DNA of 64,000 nucleotides from an uncultured Acidimicrobiales bacterium (GTDB lineage: Bacteria; Actinomycetota; Acidimicrobiia; Acidimicrobiales; SZUA-35), in NCBI GenBank assembly GCA_937922805.1, contig CALAJV010000026.1:1-64000 (forward strand), written 5' to 3'. Both the position numbers and the translations under genes were made by a program. Within the stretch, counting starts at the first letter, position 1. Each line of letters opens with the position of its first letter. This document shows positions 16,727-25,529 of this stretch, one piece after another. The notes under the pieces were generated by a model. That model was not told the DNA's origin, searched no databases, and saw nothing but the letters and a program-made list of their open reading frames with translations.

Positions 16727-18826
16727 ATGAGCGACCGAAAAGTGCCGCTCCTTATGGTTTTGCTGGCGGTGGGAGCAGGTTTTCTGGCTTCAACCTACTT
16801 TGCTGCCCGAGATGGAGTTGGCCCGCTTGATGCTCCAGCCTGGTTGTTGCCGACTTTTCTCCTTATTCTCTTCCTGATTTTCCTGTTCTACTTCTTCGAA
16901 AATATCGAGGTTGGGAGCGGACTCCCGATACCACAACGGGTCACAGCAATTCTGGTAGTTCTGGCGGCAGCGTTTGGCGCCATCTATACCGTTGGTGCTC
17001 AAAACACGCCATTGCTTGGTCTTGACCTTCAGGGCGGAGTCAGCGTGGTACTTGAGCCAAAGGCCACAAGCGATAAGCAACTAACTGACGAATCGCTCGA
17101 TCTGACCGTCGAGCTACTACGGGCTCGTATTGACGAGATCGGTGTAGCTGAGCCTGAGATCTCCCGCCAAGGTGACAATATCGTTGTCGGCCTACCTGGC
17201 AAGGTAGAAGATCAACAAGAGTCCCTGCGGCGGCTGCAACAGACGGCGGAACTCAGGTTCCGGCCAGTATTTCTCGACTCAGCCGTTATGGCCCAGCTTG
17301 AGTTGTCTAACCAGCTTCAACAGCTTGAGGCCGAAGGCGTTGACCTAGAGAGCCTCGACCTCGATGACGACGGAAACATCGTTCAGCCCGACCCAGACGC
17401 ATCTGATAGCACTGAGGCTGACGGTACTGGGGCAGATAGTACTGATCCGGAGGGTACTGATGCCGAGGGCACTGAAACTAGTGTTCCCGACGATAGCGAA
17501 GAGTCGCTTGGCGCTCAGCCGACGGTAGTTCCAGCCTCGTTGCGATTCCAAGATGACACCACTGACTCGACTGAGGTCGATTCGACAGAAACGACAGTGG
17601 TTGAATCGCCAGACGATAGCGCCACGGTCGAACCGGTGCCAGACGAAACATCACCCGATCAGCCGCCGCTTGAGGACATACTGCCCGAAGGTACCGAGCT
17701 GATTACGCCTCCGGCCGCAGAGCAGGGGACCGTTTCTCCCGAACAGCTAGCAGCCTTGGCTGCATGCGGACTTAGCGACGGCGGAATTGAGGCTGCTGGA
17801 CTGGTCGACGGCGTCACCCCCGACGACGCTGACCTGGCTGACGCCTACGTCGTGCTCCGCGACTCAGACGGACAACGGTACTGTCTCGGGCCAACAATCT
17901 TGACTGGCGAGACCATCGAGGATGCAACCGTTACGCAGCCGCCGGGCCAAGGTTGGATTGTTAACCCAACCTTCCTGGCCGGTTCAGCTGGCATCGACCA
18001 ATTCAATCAGGCCGCATCGGTTTGCTACTTGGCTGACCCTGACGTCTGCCCGGCTGGACTTGGCGGCGAGCGGGGCCGTTTGGCTGTTGTTCTTGACCAC
18101 GAAGTGATTTCCGCTCCGTCGATCAACAACGCCAGTTTCCGTCGTAGCGATATTCAAATCTCTGGTGCGTTTGATGAAGCTGGAGCTCGACGTCTAGCCG
18201 AGGCGCTTCGTTTCGGTTCTCTCCCGCTTGAGCTAGAAGCGCAAGAGACAAGAACTGTTTCGGCGTCAATTGGTCAAGACGTTCTTCGCTCTGGTGTTAT
18301 CGCTGGCCTTATTGGCCTGGCGCTAGTAGCCCTCTACCTGCTGGCGTACTACCGCCTGGCCGGTTTGGTGGCCATCTCAGGCTTAGTTCTATCGGCGTTG
18401 TTGCTGTGGACCATCGTTTCATGGTTCGGTGAAAAGTTCGGACTAGCACTCAGTCTGGCTGGGGTGGTCGGGCTCATTGTCTCGATTGGAGTCTCGACTG
18501 ACTCCAACATTGTCTACTTCGAAAACGTTAAAGACTCGTACCGATCCGGTCGGCGAGTTCCGACTGCGGTAGAGCGAGCTTACGAGTCGTCGATCTCAAC
18601 CATCATCAAAGCCGACGTGGTTAGCCTTATTGCTGCCATCTTGCTTTACGCGCTAACGGTCGGAGCGGTTCGAGGGTTCGCCTTCTATCTCGGATTAGCA
18701 ACGATTCTCGATCTAGTTATCTCATGGATGTTTATGCGACCTGCGTTGGGTTGGCTGGCCCGCCGGGCGCAAGCTGATGACAATCCGCGAATTCTTGGTC
18801 TGCCACTAGAGGGAGGGGCGCAATGA
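16727..18826 (+). CDS. secD: Protein translocase subunit SecD with extra N-terminal helices and acidic insert
   Basis: SecD uses the proton gradient with SecF to pull exported proteins across the membrane. The start is ATG 16727, 7 nt after GGAGG (16715-16719); an upstream ATG at 16697 overlaps yajC and lacks such a site. Unusually, two hydrophobic helices (about residues 6-24 and 38-58) precede the canonical TM1 (72-90), which leads into LLGLDLQGGV. The P1 domain carries an Asp/Glu/Ser/Thr/Pro-rich insertion at about residues 185-345 (repeats such as DSTE, GTDAEGTE). The C-terminal RND-type helices include SIGVSTDSNIVYFENVK. At 699 residues it is longer than most SecDs; acidic inserts are known in actinobacteria, but the added helices are notable. 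Confidence 0.95.
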   Translation: MSDRKVPLLMVLLAVGAGFLASTYFAARDGVGPLDAPAWLLPTFLLILFLIFLFYFFENIEVGSGLPIPQRVTAILVVLAAAFGAIYTVGAQNTPLLGLDLQGGVSVVLEPKATSDKQLTDESLDLTVELLRARIDEIGVAEPEISRQGDNIVVGLPGKVEDQQESLRRLQQTAELRFRPVFLDSAVMAQLELSNQLQQLEAEGVDLESLDLDDDGNIVQPDPDASDSTEADGTGADSTDPEGTDAEGTETSVPDDSEESLGAQPTVVPASLRFQDDTTDSTEVDSTETTVVESPDDSATVEPVPDETSPDQPPLEDILPEGTELITPPAAEQGTVSPEQLAALAACGLSDGGIEAAGLVDGVTPDDADLADAYVVLRDSDGQRYCLGPTILTGETIEDATVTQPPGQGWIVNPTFLAGSAGIDQFNQAASVCYLADPDVCPAGLGGERGRLAVVLDHEVISAPSINNASFRRSDIQISGAFDEAGARRLAEALRFGSLPLELEAQETRTVSASIGQDVLRSGVIAGLIGLALVALYLLAYYRLAGLVAISGLVLSALLLWTIVSWFGEKFGLALSLAGVVGLIVSIGVSTDSNIVYFENVKDSYRSGRRVPTAVERAYESSISTIIKADVVSLIAAILLYALTVGAVRGFAFYLGLATILDLVISWMFMRPALGWLARRAQADDNPRILGLPLEGGAQ

Positions 18827-19887
18827 GCTTGATTCGAGACATTTTCGCCAACGAGTCAACTATCGACTTTCGACCTAAATGGAAAGTCGCCCTTACGGTC
18901 TCTGGTATTTTCCTTGTCGTGTCGCTAGGTCTTCTGCTTACTCGGGGATTGAACCTCACCATTGACTTCGAAGGCGGCGGAGTATGGGAAGTTCCGGTTA
19001 GCTCCGAAGTGACTGTGGCCGATGTTAGGGGCGTGCTTCCACCGATTGGCGAGGCCAAGGTCCAGATTCTGGACGGGGTTGAGGGATCACGCACGGCCCG
19101 CGTCCAATCGGGAACCGACGCCATCGAATTTGCGCCAGAAGTAGTTACCGCTTTAGCTGAGTTGGCTGGAGTCGGTACTGACGAAGTGGCCGAATCAACT
19201 GTTGGGCCTACTTGGGGCGCCAGCATTACCGAAAAGGCGCTGCGAGCGCTTATCTTGTTCTTTCTTGTCGTGGCTTTCTATTTGGCCTGGCGGCTTGAGT
19301 GGCGCATGGCGGTCGGTGCCTTGGTCGCTGTTGTTCACGATCTAGTAATAACGTCGGGTATCTACTCGCTTTTTGGGTTCGAAGTAAGTCCGGCCACGGT
19401 CATTGCGTTGCTCACGATCTTGGGCTATTCGCTATATGACACCGTGGTCGTATACGACAAGGTGCTCGAGAACCAAAAGGGTCCGCTCGGTTCTGACACC
19501 AGCGAAGAGCTTGTCAACTTCTCGATGAACCAGGTTCTGATGCGGTCAATTAACACGACCATCACAACCGTTCTGCCGGTTCTTTCTATGTTGGTCATCG
19601 GCGGCTTCTTCCTCGGTGGAACAAGCCTTCGAGGCTTTGCCTTGGCCTTGTTCATCGGCCTGCTGTTGGGAACGTACTCGTCAATATTTGTCGCTGCTCC
19701 GCTTCTGGTAATGCTCCGCAACTTGGCGCCTGATGCCAAACGGTTTGCCGAAGCGGAAGCAAGGCGGATGGAGCGGTCCGGACAAGACGGCGATCTCGGA
19801 TCGGACGGGTTTGGCAGCCGATCAGACTTGTCGGCCCGTCCCCGCAAGAGGCGACGAAAAGGCTCGTCAGCCCGATCACTACGTTAA
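18823..19887 (+). CDS. secF: Protein translocase subunit SecF
   Basis: SecF partners SecD in late protein translocation. The 354-residue protein has TM1 (about residues 20-40), the TIDFEGGGVWEVP block, a periplasmic domain, and five further helices including ALLTILGYSLYDTVVVYDKV and the NTTITTVLPVL helix. The last ~50 residues are basic and probably disordered (RPRKRRRKGS). ATG 18823 overlaps the secD stop (ATGA), with GAGGGAGG just upstream. It ends the queA-tgt-yajC-secD-secF run. Confidence 0.97.
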   Translation: MSLIRDIFANESTIDFRPKWKVALTVSGIFLVVSLGLLLTRGLNLTIDFEGGGVWEVPVSSEVTVADVRGVLPPIGEAKVQILDGVEGSRTARVQSGTDAIEFAPEVVTALAELAGVGTDEVAESTVGPTWGASITEKALRALILFFLVVAFYLAWRLEWRMAVGALVAVVHDLVITSGIYSLFGFEVSPATVIALLTILGYSLYDTVVVYDKVLENQKGPLGSDTSEELVNFSMNQVLMRSINTTITTVLPVLSMLVIGGFFLGGTSLRGFALALFIGLLLGTYSSIFVAAPLLVMLRNLAPDAKRFAEAEARRMERSGQDGDLGSDGFGSRSDLSARPRKRRRKGSSARSLR

Positions 19888-19934
19888 AATCTGAACCTAA
19901 GCGACCCGGCCGGCCCGTACATCGGCCTTAGAGG

Positions 19935-19948
19935 CCAGCCAAGGCTGG
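19935..19948. repeat. Short inverted repeat between secF and rel
   Basis: CCAGCC and GGCTGG flank AA. There is no T-run, so an intrinsic terminator is doubtful. It lies about 40 bp upstream of the TATAAT of the rel promoter and could be an operator. Confidence 0.25.
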
Positions 19949-19984
19949 TGGGCGCTTCGGTGAGAGCCGGTCACACGATGACGC

Positions 19985-19990
19985 TATAAT
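19985..19990 (+). promoter_or_regulatory. Probable -10 element upstream of rel
   Basis: A perfect TATAAT lies 74 bp before the rel start. It is the best -10 match in the 177-bp gap. No convincing -35 hexamer lies at 16-18 bp. Confidence 0.4.
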
Positions 19991-20064
19991 CGACTTACCT
20001 TCGAAAACGTTGTGAGGCGAGTTGTGGTCGTAGTGATCGATCAATCTGATGAAGTGATACCGCG

Positions 20065-22317
20065 GTGGTAACAGTTCATCGAGTTTTGCCTTGGCGGCGA
20101 AAGCGCCGATCAGTTGAAGCCCAAGTCGAACCGTTACTACATAGGTTCGTCGGCCCAAATCGAGACGCCCAGATCGACACCGTAACTCGGGCCTACCAAA
20201 CCGCCGCCAAAGCTCACTCATCACAGCAGCGGAAGTCCGGCGAACCATACATTGTTCATCCACTCGCAGTAGCTCGAATTGTTGCTGAGCTTGGGCTCGA
20301 TGAGATAGCGATCTCGGCTGCTCTGCTTCATGACGCCGTTGAAGATACCAGGATCGAACTTACCGATATTGATCGAGCATTCGGACCCGAAGTGGCCGCC
20401 ATCGTCGATGGTGTCACCAAGCTTGATCGAATCCGGTTCGATTCCAAAGAAGCACAGCAGGCGGCAACGTTTCGGAAGATGCTGGTCGCGATGTCGAAGG
20501 ATTTACGGGTCCTCATCATCAAGTTGTCCGACCGGCTTCACAACTTGCGTACGCTTGCTGCGCTGCCAGAGTGGAAGCAGGAGCGGAGCGCCATCGAAAC
20601 ACTCCAGGTGTACGCTCCGTTGGCCCATCGCCTTGGTATGCAAGAGATGAAGATGCAACTCGAGGACTTGAGCTTCGCCGCGTTGCACCCGAAGCGGTAC
20701 GCCGAGATCGAACGAATGGTGGCACTCCGAGCTCCGGAACGAGATTTCTATCTAACGCAAGTGCTTGAAGACGTTCGATCTCGGGTCGAAGAACTGGGAA
20801 TCGAGGCCGATGTCGTTGGCCGAGAAAAGCACCTGTACTCGATCTACGAAAAAATGCAGGCCAAGAGCAAACAGTTCGACGAGATAAACGACTTGGTTGG
20901 TATCCGGGTCATTGTCGAAACGGTTCGAGATTGCTACGCCGCGCTTGGTTCAATTCACGCCACCTGGAAGCCAGTCCAAGGCCGGTTTAAAGATTACGTC
21001 GCCATGCCCAAGTTCAACCTTTACCAATCTCTCCATACCACGGTGGTCGGCCCGCAAGGCAAGGCGATCGAGGTTCAGATCCGAACCAAAGAGATGCATG
21101 AGCGAGCTGAATCTGGTGTTGCCGCCCACTACTACTACAAAGAGCAAATGGAAGACGGCGACAGCGCCGATCTGCCGTGGCTAACCCGAATTATCGATTG
21201 GGGCAAAGAAACCTCCGATCCGGCCGAGTTCATGGAGAACTTGAAAGTCGATCTAGATCAAGAGGAAGTCTTCGTCTTCACTCCTCAAGGAGCGGTCACC
21301 ACACTTCCATCGAACTCAACGCCGATTGACTTTGCCTACGCCATTCATACCGACGTCGGCCACCGGTGTGTCGGAGCAAAGGTTGATGGTCGGCTAGTTT
21401 CGCTTTCTGAACCGTTGACTTCTGGCCAAACGGTTGAGATCTTCACGTCGAAAGTCGTCGGTGCTGGCCCCTCGCGAGACTGGCTCAACTTCGTTTCGTC
21501 TCACCGGGCATCGTCGAAGATACGGCAATGGTTCTCTCGTGAGCGTCGTGAGGATGCGATTGCCACCGGTGAGGCCGAACTCAAGAAGGCCTTGAAACGA
21601 GAGGCGATGCGTCTGAGCGACTTCGGCCCCAACGCCGGTGCCGCAATTATTGCCGTTGCCAACGACATGAGCTACGCCGACGCTGATTCGCTCTATGCCG
21701 CTATCGGGGAGCGTCACACGTCGAGTCAAACAGTAGTCGCCCGGTTGTTAAAGCTGAAAGACGATGAACAGGTCGACGCCAAGAAAGAACTAACAGGACG
21801 TAGCAGTCCAGCCGAGATCGAAACCGTTCCGGCGCGTCGGGAACCACCAGGGGCAACCGGCATTCGCATCGAGGGCCTCGATGATGTTTTGGTCCGGCTC
21901 TCACGTTGTTGCACTCCTGTTCCTGGCGACGAGATCATGGGCTTTGTGACCCGAGGCCGAGGAGTTTCGATTCACCGGACCGATTGCGCCAATGCCGAAT
22001 CTTTAGCCAGCTCTCAAAACGACCGTCTGATCGACGCCGAATGGGATCCAGCGGCCGAAGCCGATCATTTCGTCGCTTCACTCGAAATCAAAGCCTACGA
22101 CCGCTCACACCTACTATCAGAAGTGTCGCGAGTGTTCTCCGATCAGCACGTCAACATTATCCATTGCAGCACGGTGACCTCCGAGGACCGAATTGCTCGA
22201 CTGACGTTTGAGTTTGAGATCGCCGACCCCTCGCATTTGCAAGCGCTGATGCGATCGATCCGCGGGGTGGACGGTGTCTACGACGTGTATCGCGTCGTGC
22301 CTGGTCTAACCGGCTAG
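20065..22317 (+). CDS. rel: Bifunctional (p)ppGpp synthetase/hydrolase Rel
   Basis: This enzyme makes and degrades the alarmone (p)ppGpp. The N-terminal HD hydrolase domain keeps H65 and the H89-D90 pair (LLHDAVEDT). The synthetase domain has GRFKDYVAMPKFNLYQSLHT; the RxKD form of this motif is typical of bifunctional rather than RelA-type enzymes. A TGS domain (VFVFTPQGAVTTLPSNSTP), a helical and zinc-finger-type region (LSRCCTPVPGDEIMGFVTRG) and a C-terminal ACT domain follow. The length of 750 residues is normal. The start is GTG 20065 with no strong Shine-Dalgarno. Both domains look intact, so both activities are expected. Confidence 0.97.
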   Translation: MVTVHRVLPWRRKRRSVEAQVEPLLHRFVGPNRDAQIDTVTRAYQTAAKAHSSQQRKSGEPYIVHPLAVARIVAELGLDEIAISAALLHDAVEDTRIELTDIDRAFGPEVAAIVDGVTKLDRIRFDSKEAQQAATFRKMLVAMSKDLRVLIIKLSDRLHNLRTLAALPEWKQERSAIETLQVYAPLAHRLGMQEMKMQLEDLSFAALHPKRYAEIERMVALRAPERDFYLTQVLEDVRSRVEELGIEADVVGREKHLYSIYEKMQAKSKQFDEINDLVGIRVIVETVRDCYAALGSIHATWKPVQGRFKDYVAMPKFNLYQSLHTTVVGPQGKAIEVQIRTKEMHERAESGVAAHYYYKEQMEDGDSADLPWLTRIIDWGKETSDPAEFMENLKVDLDQEEVFVFTPQGAVTTLPSNSTPIDFAYAIHTDVGHRCVGAKVDGRLVSLSEPLTSGQTVEIFTSKVVGAGPSRDWLNFVSSHRASSKIRQWFSRERREDAIATGEAELKKALKREAMRLSDFGPNAGAAIIAVANDMSYADADSLYAAIGERHTSSQTVVARLLKLKDDEQVDAKKELTGRSSPAEIETVPARREPPGATGIRIEGLDDVLVRLSRCCTPVPGDEIMGFVTRGRGVSIHRTDCANAESLASSQNDRLIDAEWDPAAEADHFVASLEIKAYDRSHLLSEVSRVFSDQHVNIIHCSTVTSEDRIARLTFEFEIADPSHLQALMRSIRGVDGVYDVYRVVPGLTG

Positions 22318-22509
22318 GCTCTAACGCCGCCGAGTTATTTGACTACTGGTTGAGTGGCGAGCAGAAATTTGCTGGCCAGGATTTGTCGACCGATGGCCGC
22401 GAGACTTCGCTATATCCAGCTGCGAATAAAGCAGTTTCGGTGTTGAATGTTGTCGATATCTGAAAATTCCCAGTCGTTGGGCTGTATGCCCTGTACGATC
22501 AGGCTCGCT

Positions 22510-23769
22510 ATGGCGCGCTCAGAATTCCAATCGCTTCCCGGGACCAGGGACCTGCTAGAGCCCGATGCGTCGCGCTTTCGCTCTCTGGTTGATTTATTCG
22601 CAGTTGAAGCCCGAAACGCTGGATTCGGTCAGATTGTGCCGCCAATGTTCGAAGACGTGGGAGTCTTTGTTCGATTAGGTGAGGCGTCCGATGTGGTGTC
22701 GAAAGAACTGTATGCCTTTGAAGACAAAGGAGGCCGGTCGATAGCCCTCCGGCCTGAGTTCACTGCCTCGGTTTGTCGGGTCTATTCCCAACATCGCCAG
22801 ATTCTCCCATGGAAGACGTGGTATGCCGGGCCAAGCTTTCGCTACGACAAACCCCAAAAGGGTCGGTTTCGCCAGTTCGATCAAGTTGGAGCGGAGGTCA
22901 TTGGAAGCAACGACCCTGATATCGATGTCGAGATGATCGCATTGGCATGGCGTTTCTTCGCCAAGCTAGGCCTCACTGACGTCACGTTGCTTGTTAACTC
23001 ACTAGGCGACGCCGAGGACCGTCCTCGATATTTGCGCGCATTACAGGACTTTTTCAGCTCGCGTGCTGATGAGCTGTCTGAGCAGGCGTTGGAGACACTG
23101 AAAGTCAATCCGCTCCGGGTGTTGGACTCGAAACGTCCAGGCGACGCAGTGGTCGCGGCCGAAGCTCCGGTTCTGGTCGACTTTTTGTCCGACGACGCTC
23201 GTGCCGCATTCGAGAGGGTAAAAGCAGGATTGGACGCCTTGGGAATTCCCTTTACCGTTGCCCCTCGGTTAGTCCGAGGACTGGACTACTACACCCGTAC
23301 TGCCTTTGAGTTTGCCTCCGCAAGCCTGGACGCCGCCCAAAACGCCCTAGGAGGCGGCGGCCGCTACGATGGCCTGATTGAGAATCTCGGCGGACCGCCG
23401 GAACCGGGAGTGGGCTTTGCTATTGGGGTGGATCGGACGCTGCTGGCCTGCGATGCCGCCGACGTGTTCCGCCCGACTGACCTGTCCCCACAGGTATGGG
23501 TGGTTGCTGTCACCGATGGAACCGAAGGTCTACGTTTGGTCGAAGAGCTCAGGCAGTCGGGGATACGGGCCGATCGAAGTTTCGATGGGCGATCAATGAA
23601 AGCTCAAATGAAAGCAGCCAACCGGTCGGGAGCAGAAATTGCTCTAATCATCGGGGACGATGAAGTTGCTTCCGGTACGGTTTCAGTTCGAACAATGCGT
23701 GGAGACGGACAACAAGAGTCAGCTCAGCGCGCCGAGATAGTTGAAAAGGTCAGGTCGTTGTTGTCATGA
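22510..23769 (+). CDS. hisS: Histidine--tRNA ligase
   Basis: A class II aminoacyl-tRNA synthetase. The family N-terminus FQSLPGTRDLL begins just after ATG 22510, giving 419 residues; an in-frame ATG at 22447 would add an unconserved 21-residue leader. Motif 2 reads FRYDKPQKGRFRQFDQVGAE, and the histidine-specific blocks LVRGLDYYTRTAFEF and GGGGRYDGL are present, followed by the anticodon-binding domain. AGG lies 6 nt before the start. The stop overlaps aspS (ATGA), so HisRS and AspRS are co-translated. The 190-bp gap upstream shows no T-box features that I can recognise. Confidence 0.97.
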   Translation: MARSEFQSLPGTRDLLEPDASRFRSLVDLFAVEARNAGFGQIVPPMFEDVGVFVRLGEASDVVSKELYAFEDKGGRSIALRPEFTASVCRVYSQHRQILPWKTWYAGPSFRYDKPQKGRFRQFDQVGAEVIGSNDPDIDVEMIALAWRFFAKLGLTDVTLLVNSLGDAEDRPRYLRALQDFFSSRADELSEQALETLKVNPLRVLDSKRPGDAVVAAEAPVLVDFLSDDARAAFERVKAGLDALGIPFTVAPRLVRGLDYYTRTAFEFASASLDAAQNALGGGGRYDGLIENLGGPPEPGVGFAIGVDRTLLACDAADVFRPTDLSPQVWVVAVTDGTEGLRLVEELRQSGIRADRSFDGRSMKAQMKAANRSGAEIALIIGDDEVASGTVSVRTMRGDGQQESAQRAEIVEKVRSLLS

Positions 23770-25499
23770 TGCGAACCCATCTTTGCGGGGTACTCACCCA
23801 AGCGAACATTGGAGATAAAGTCACCGTTACCGGCTGGGTCAACCGGCGCCGCGAACACGGAGAACATCTCGCCTTTGTCGACCTCCGGGATCACACTGGA
23901 ATAGTGCAGTGCGTGGTCGACAACACAGTCGACGTTCGAAGTGAATACGTAATCAAGGTAACTGGTCTGGTCCAGCAGCGACCAGAGGGCACCGTCAACG
24001 AAGCACTTACCACCGGACAAATCGAAATCTCCGACGTTGAAGTAGAAATTCTGTCGGCGGCAGAACCACCACCGTTCCCACTAGATGACCGAGCAGACGA
24101 AGTCGATGAGATGGTCCGGCTCAAGTACCGCTACCTCGATCTTCGTCGGGAGCGGATGCAGCGAAACATGCGGGTTCGGTCCAAGGTGAACGCCGCTGTT
24201 CGCTCGGCCATGGTTCGACAAGAATTCGTCGAAGTTGACACCCCAATGCTCATGCCGACTACGCCCGAAGGCGCCCGGGAGTTTGTTGTTCCATCCCGTC
24301 AAAAGCCAGGCTCGTTCTATGCCTTGCCCCAGTCTCCACAGCTATACAAGCAGCTACTAATGGTTGGTGGTCTGGATCGTTACTTCCAGATTGCTCGCTG
24401 CCTGCGAGACGAAGATCTGCGGGCTGACCGCCAGTACGAATTCATGCAGCTCGATATGGAGATGAGCTTCGCTGAGGTTGATGACGTACTAGCCGCAGTG
24501 GAACAAGCAGTGCTCGATGCAGCCGAAGCGGCGACCGGAGTTCGCCCTGGTGACATCGAACGAATGAGTTGGCACGATGCCATGAACCGTTTCGGAACCG
24601 ATAAGCCCGACCTTCGGTTTGACATGGAGCTCATTGAACTGACGGAGACCTTCGCCGGGACCGAATTCAAAGCCTTCGGTTCGGCTGAATCGATCAAGGG
24701 GATAAACGCCAAAGGTGCCGCCGAAGATTGGGGTCGCAATAAACTCGATGGTCTCACCGAAACAGCTAAATCGTTCGGGGCCAAGGGCATGGTGTGGATG
24801 AAGGTTGGTCCGAATCAAGAGCTTGATTCGCCGGTCGCCAAATTCTTGTCAGACGATGAAAAGCAAGCGCTCGCTGCCCGCTGTGCTGCTGAGCCCGGAG
24901 ATCTGCTCCTACTGATCGCAGACGAATGGCACACCACTTGTGAAGTGCTCGGCGAGCTGCGGAACCGATTGGGACGACCGCCGGTTAGCGAAGGCCCGTA
25001 CAAGTACCTTTGGGTAGTCGACTTTCCGCTGTTCGTTGGGGTCGACAAGACCAGCGGTTTGCCGAAACCAGGTCACCATCCGTTCTGTCATCCTCATCCG
25101 GAAGATCTCGACAAGATGGAGACAGACCCAATGGCGGTCCGGGCCTGGGCCTACGACCTTGTGTTGAACGGCTGGGAGCTTGGATCTGGCAGCATCCGAA
25201 TTCACGACGCAGCTTTGCAGCGTAGAGTTTTCGCGCTACTTGGAATTGATGATGATGAGGCAGAGAAGCGGTTCGGATTCTTCCTTAACCCGTTCAAGTA
25301 TGGTGCGCCACCGCACGGAGGGTTCGCCTTTGGGTTGGAGCGGTTGGGAGCGATCCTCGCTGGCGAAGAGAACATTCGTGAAGTTATTGCCTTCCCCAAG
25401 CCGCAATCTGGACTCGACCCTATGACTGGGGCGCCGAACGAGATCGATGCCGATGTGTTGGCTGAGCTCGGGGTGCGGACGTTGCCACCGGCGACCTAA
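23766..25499 (+). CDS. aspS: Aspartate--tRNA ligase, probably non-discriminating (Asp/Asn)
   Basis: A bacterial-type AspRS of 577 residues: N-terminal OB fold (GWVNRRREHGEHLAFVDLRD), class II motif 2 (FQIARCLRDEDLRADRQYEF), the bacterial GAD insertion domain (about residues 280-420) and motif 3 (GLERLGAILAGEENIREV). Position 31 is His where the discriminating E. coli enzyme has Leu30; His here is associated with enzymes that also charge tRNA-Asn, which is then amidated by GatCAB. That specificity is inference from one determinant. ATG 23766 overlaps the hisS stop. The gene is convergent with the next minus-strand gene, 30 bp away. Confidence 0.96.
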   Translation: MMRTHLCGVLTQANIGDKVTVTGWVNRRREHGEHLAFVDLRDHTGIVQCVVDNTVDVRSEYVIKVTGLVQQRPEGTVNEALTTGQIEISDVEVEILSAAEPPPFPLDDRADEVDEMVRLKYRYLDLRRERMQRNMRVRSKVNAAVRSAMVRQEFVEVDTPMLMPTTPEGAREFVVPSRQKPGSFYALPQSPQLYKQLLMVGGLDRYFQIARCLRDEDLRADRQYEFMQLDMEMSFAEVDDVLAAVEQAVLDAAEAATGVRPGDIERMSWHDAMNRFGTDKPDLRFDMELIELTETFAGTEFKAFGSAESIKGINAKGAAEDWGRNKLDGLTETAKSFGAKGMVWMKVGPNQELDSPVAKFLSDDEKQALAARCAAEPGDLLLLIADEWHTTCEVLGELRNRLGRPPVSEGPYKYLWVVDFPLFVGVDKTSGLPKPGHHPFCHPHPEDLDKMETDPMAVRAWAYDLVLNGWELGSGSIRIHDAALQRRVFALLGIDDDEAEKRFGFFLNPFKYGAPPHGGFAFGLERLGAILAGEENIREVIAFPKPQSGLDPMTGAPNEIDADVLAELGVRTLPPAT

Positions 25500-25529
25500 C
25501 GCTAGCGGTTCGGAACTGAGCGCTGAGGG

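Noticed and set aside
22318..22509. Possible T-box leader before hisS
   Set aside because: No T-box core sequence or terminator/antiterminator pair could be recognised.
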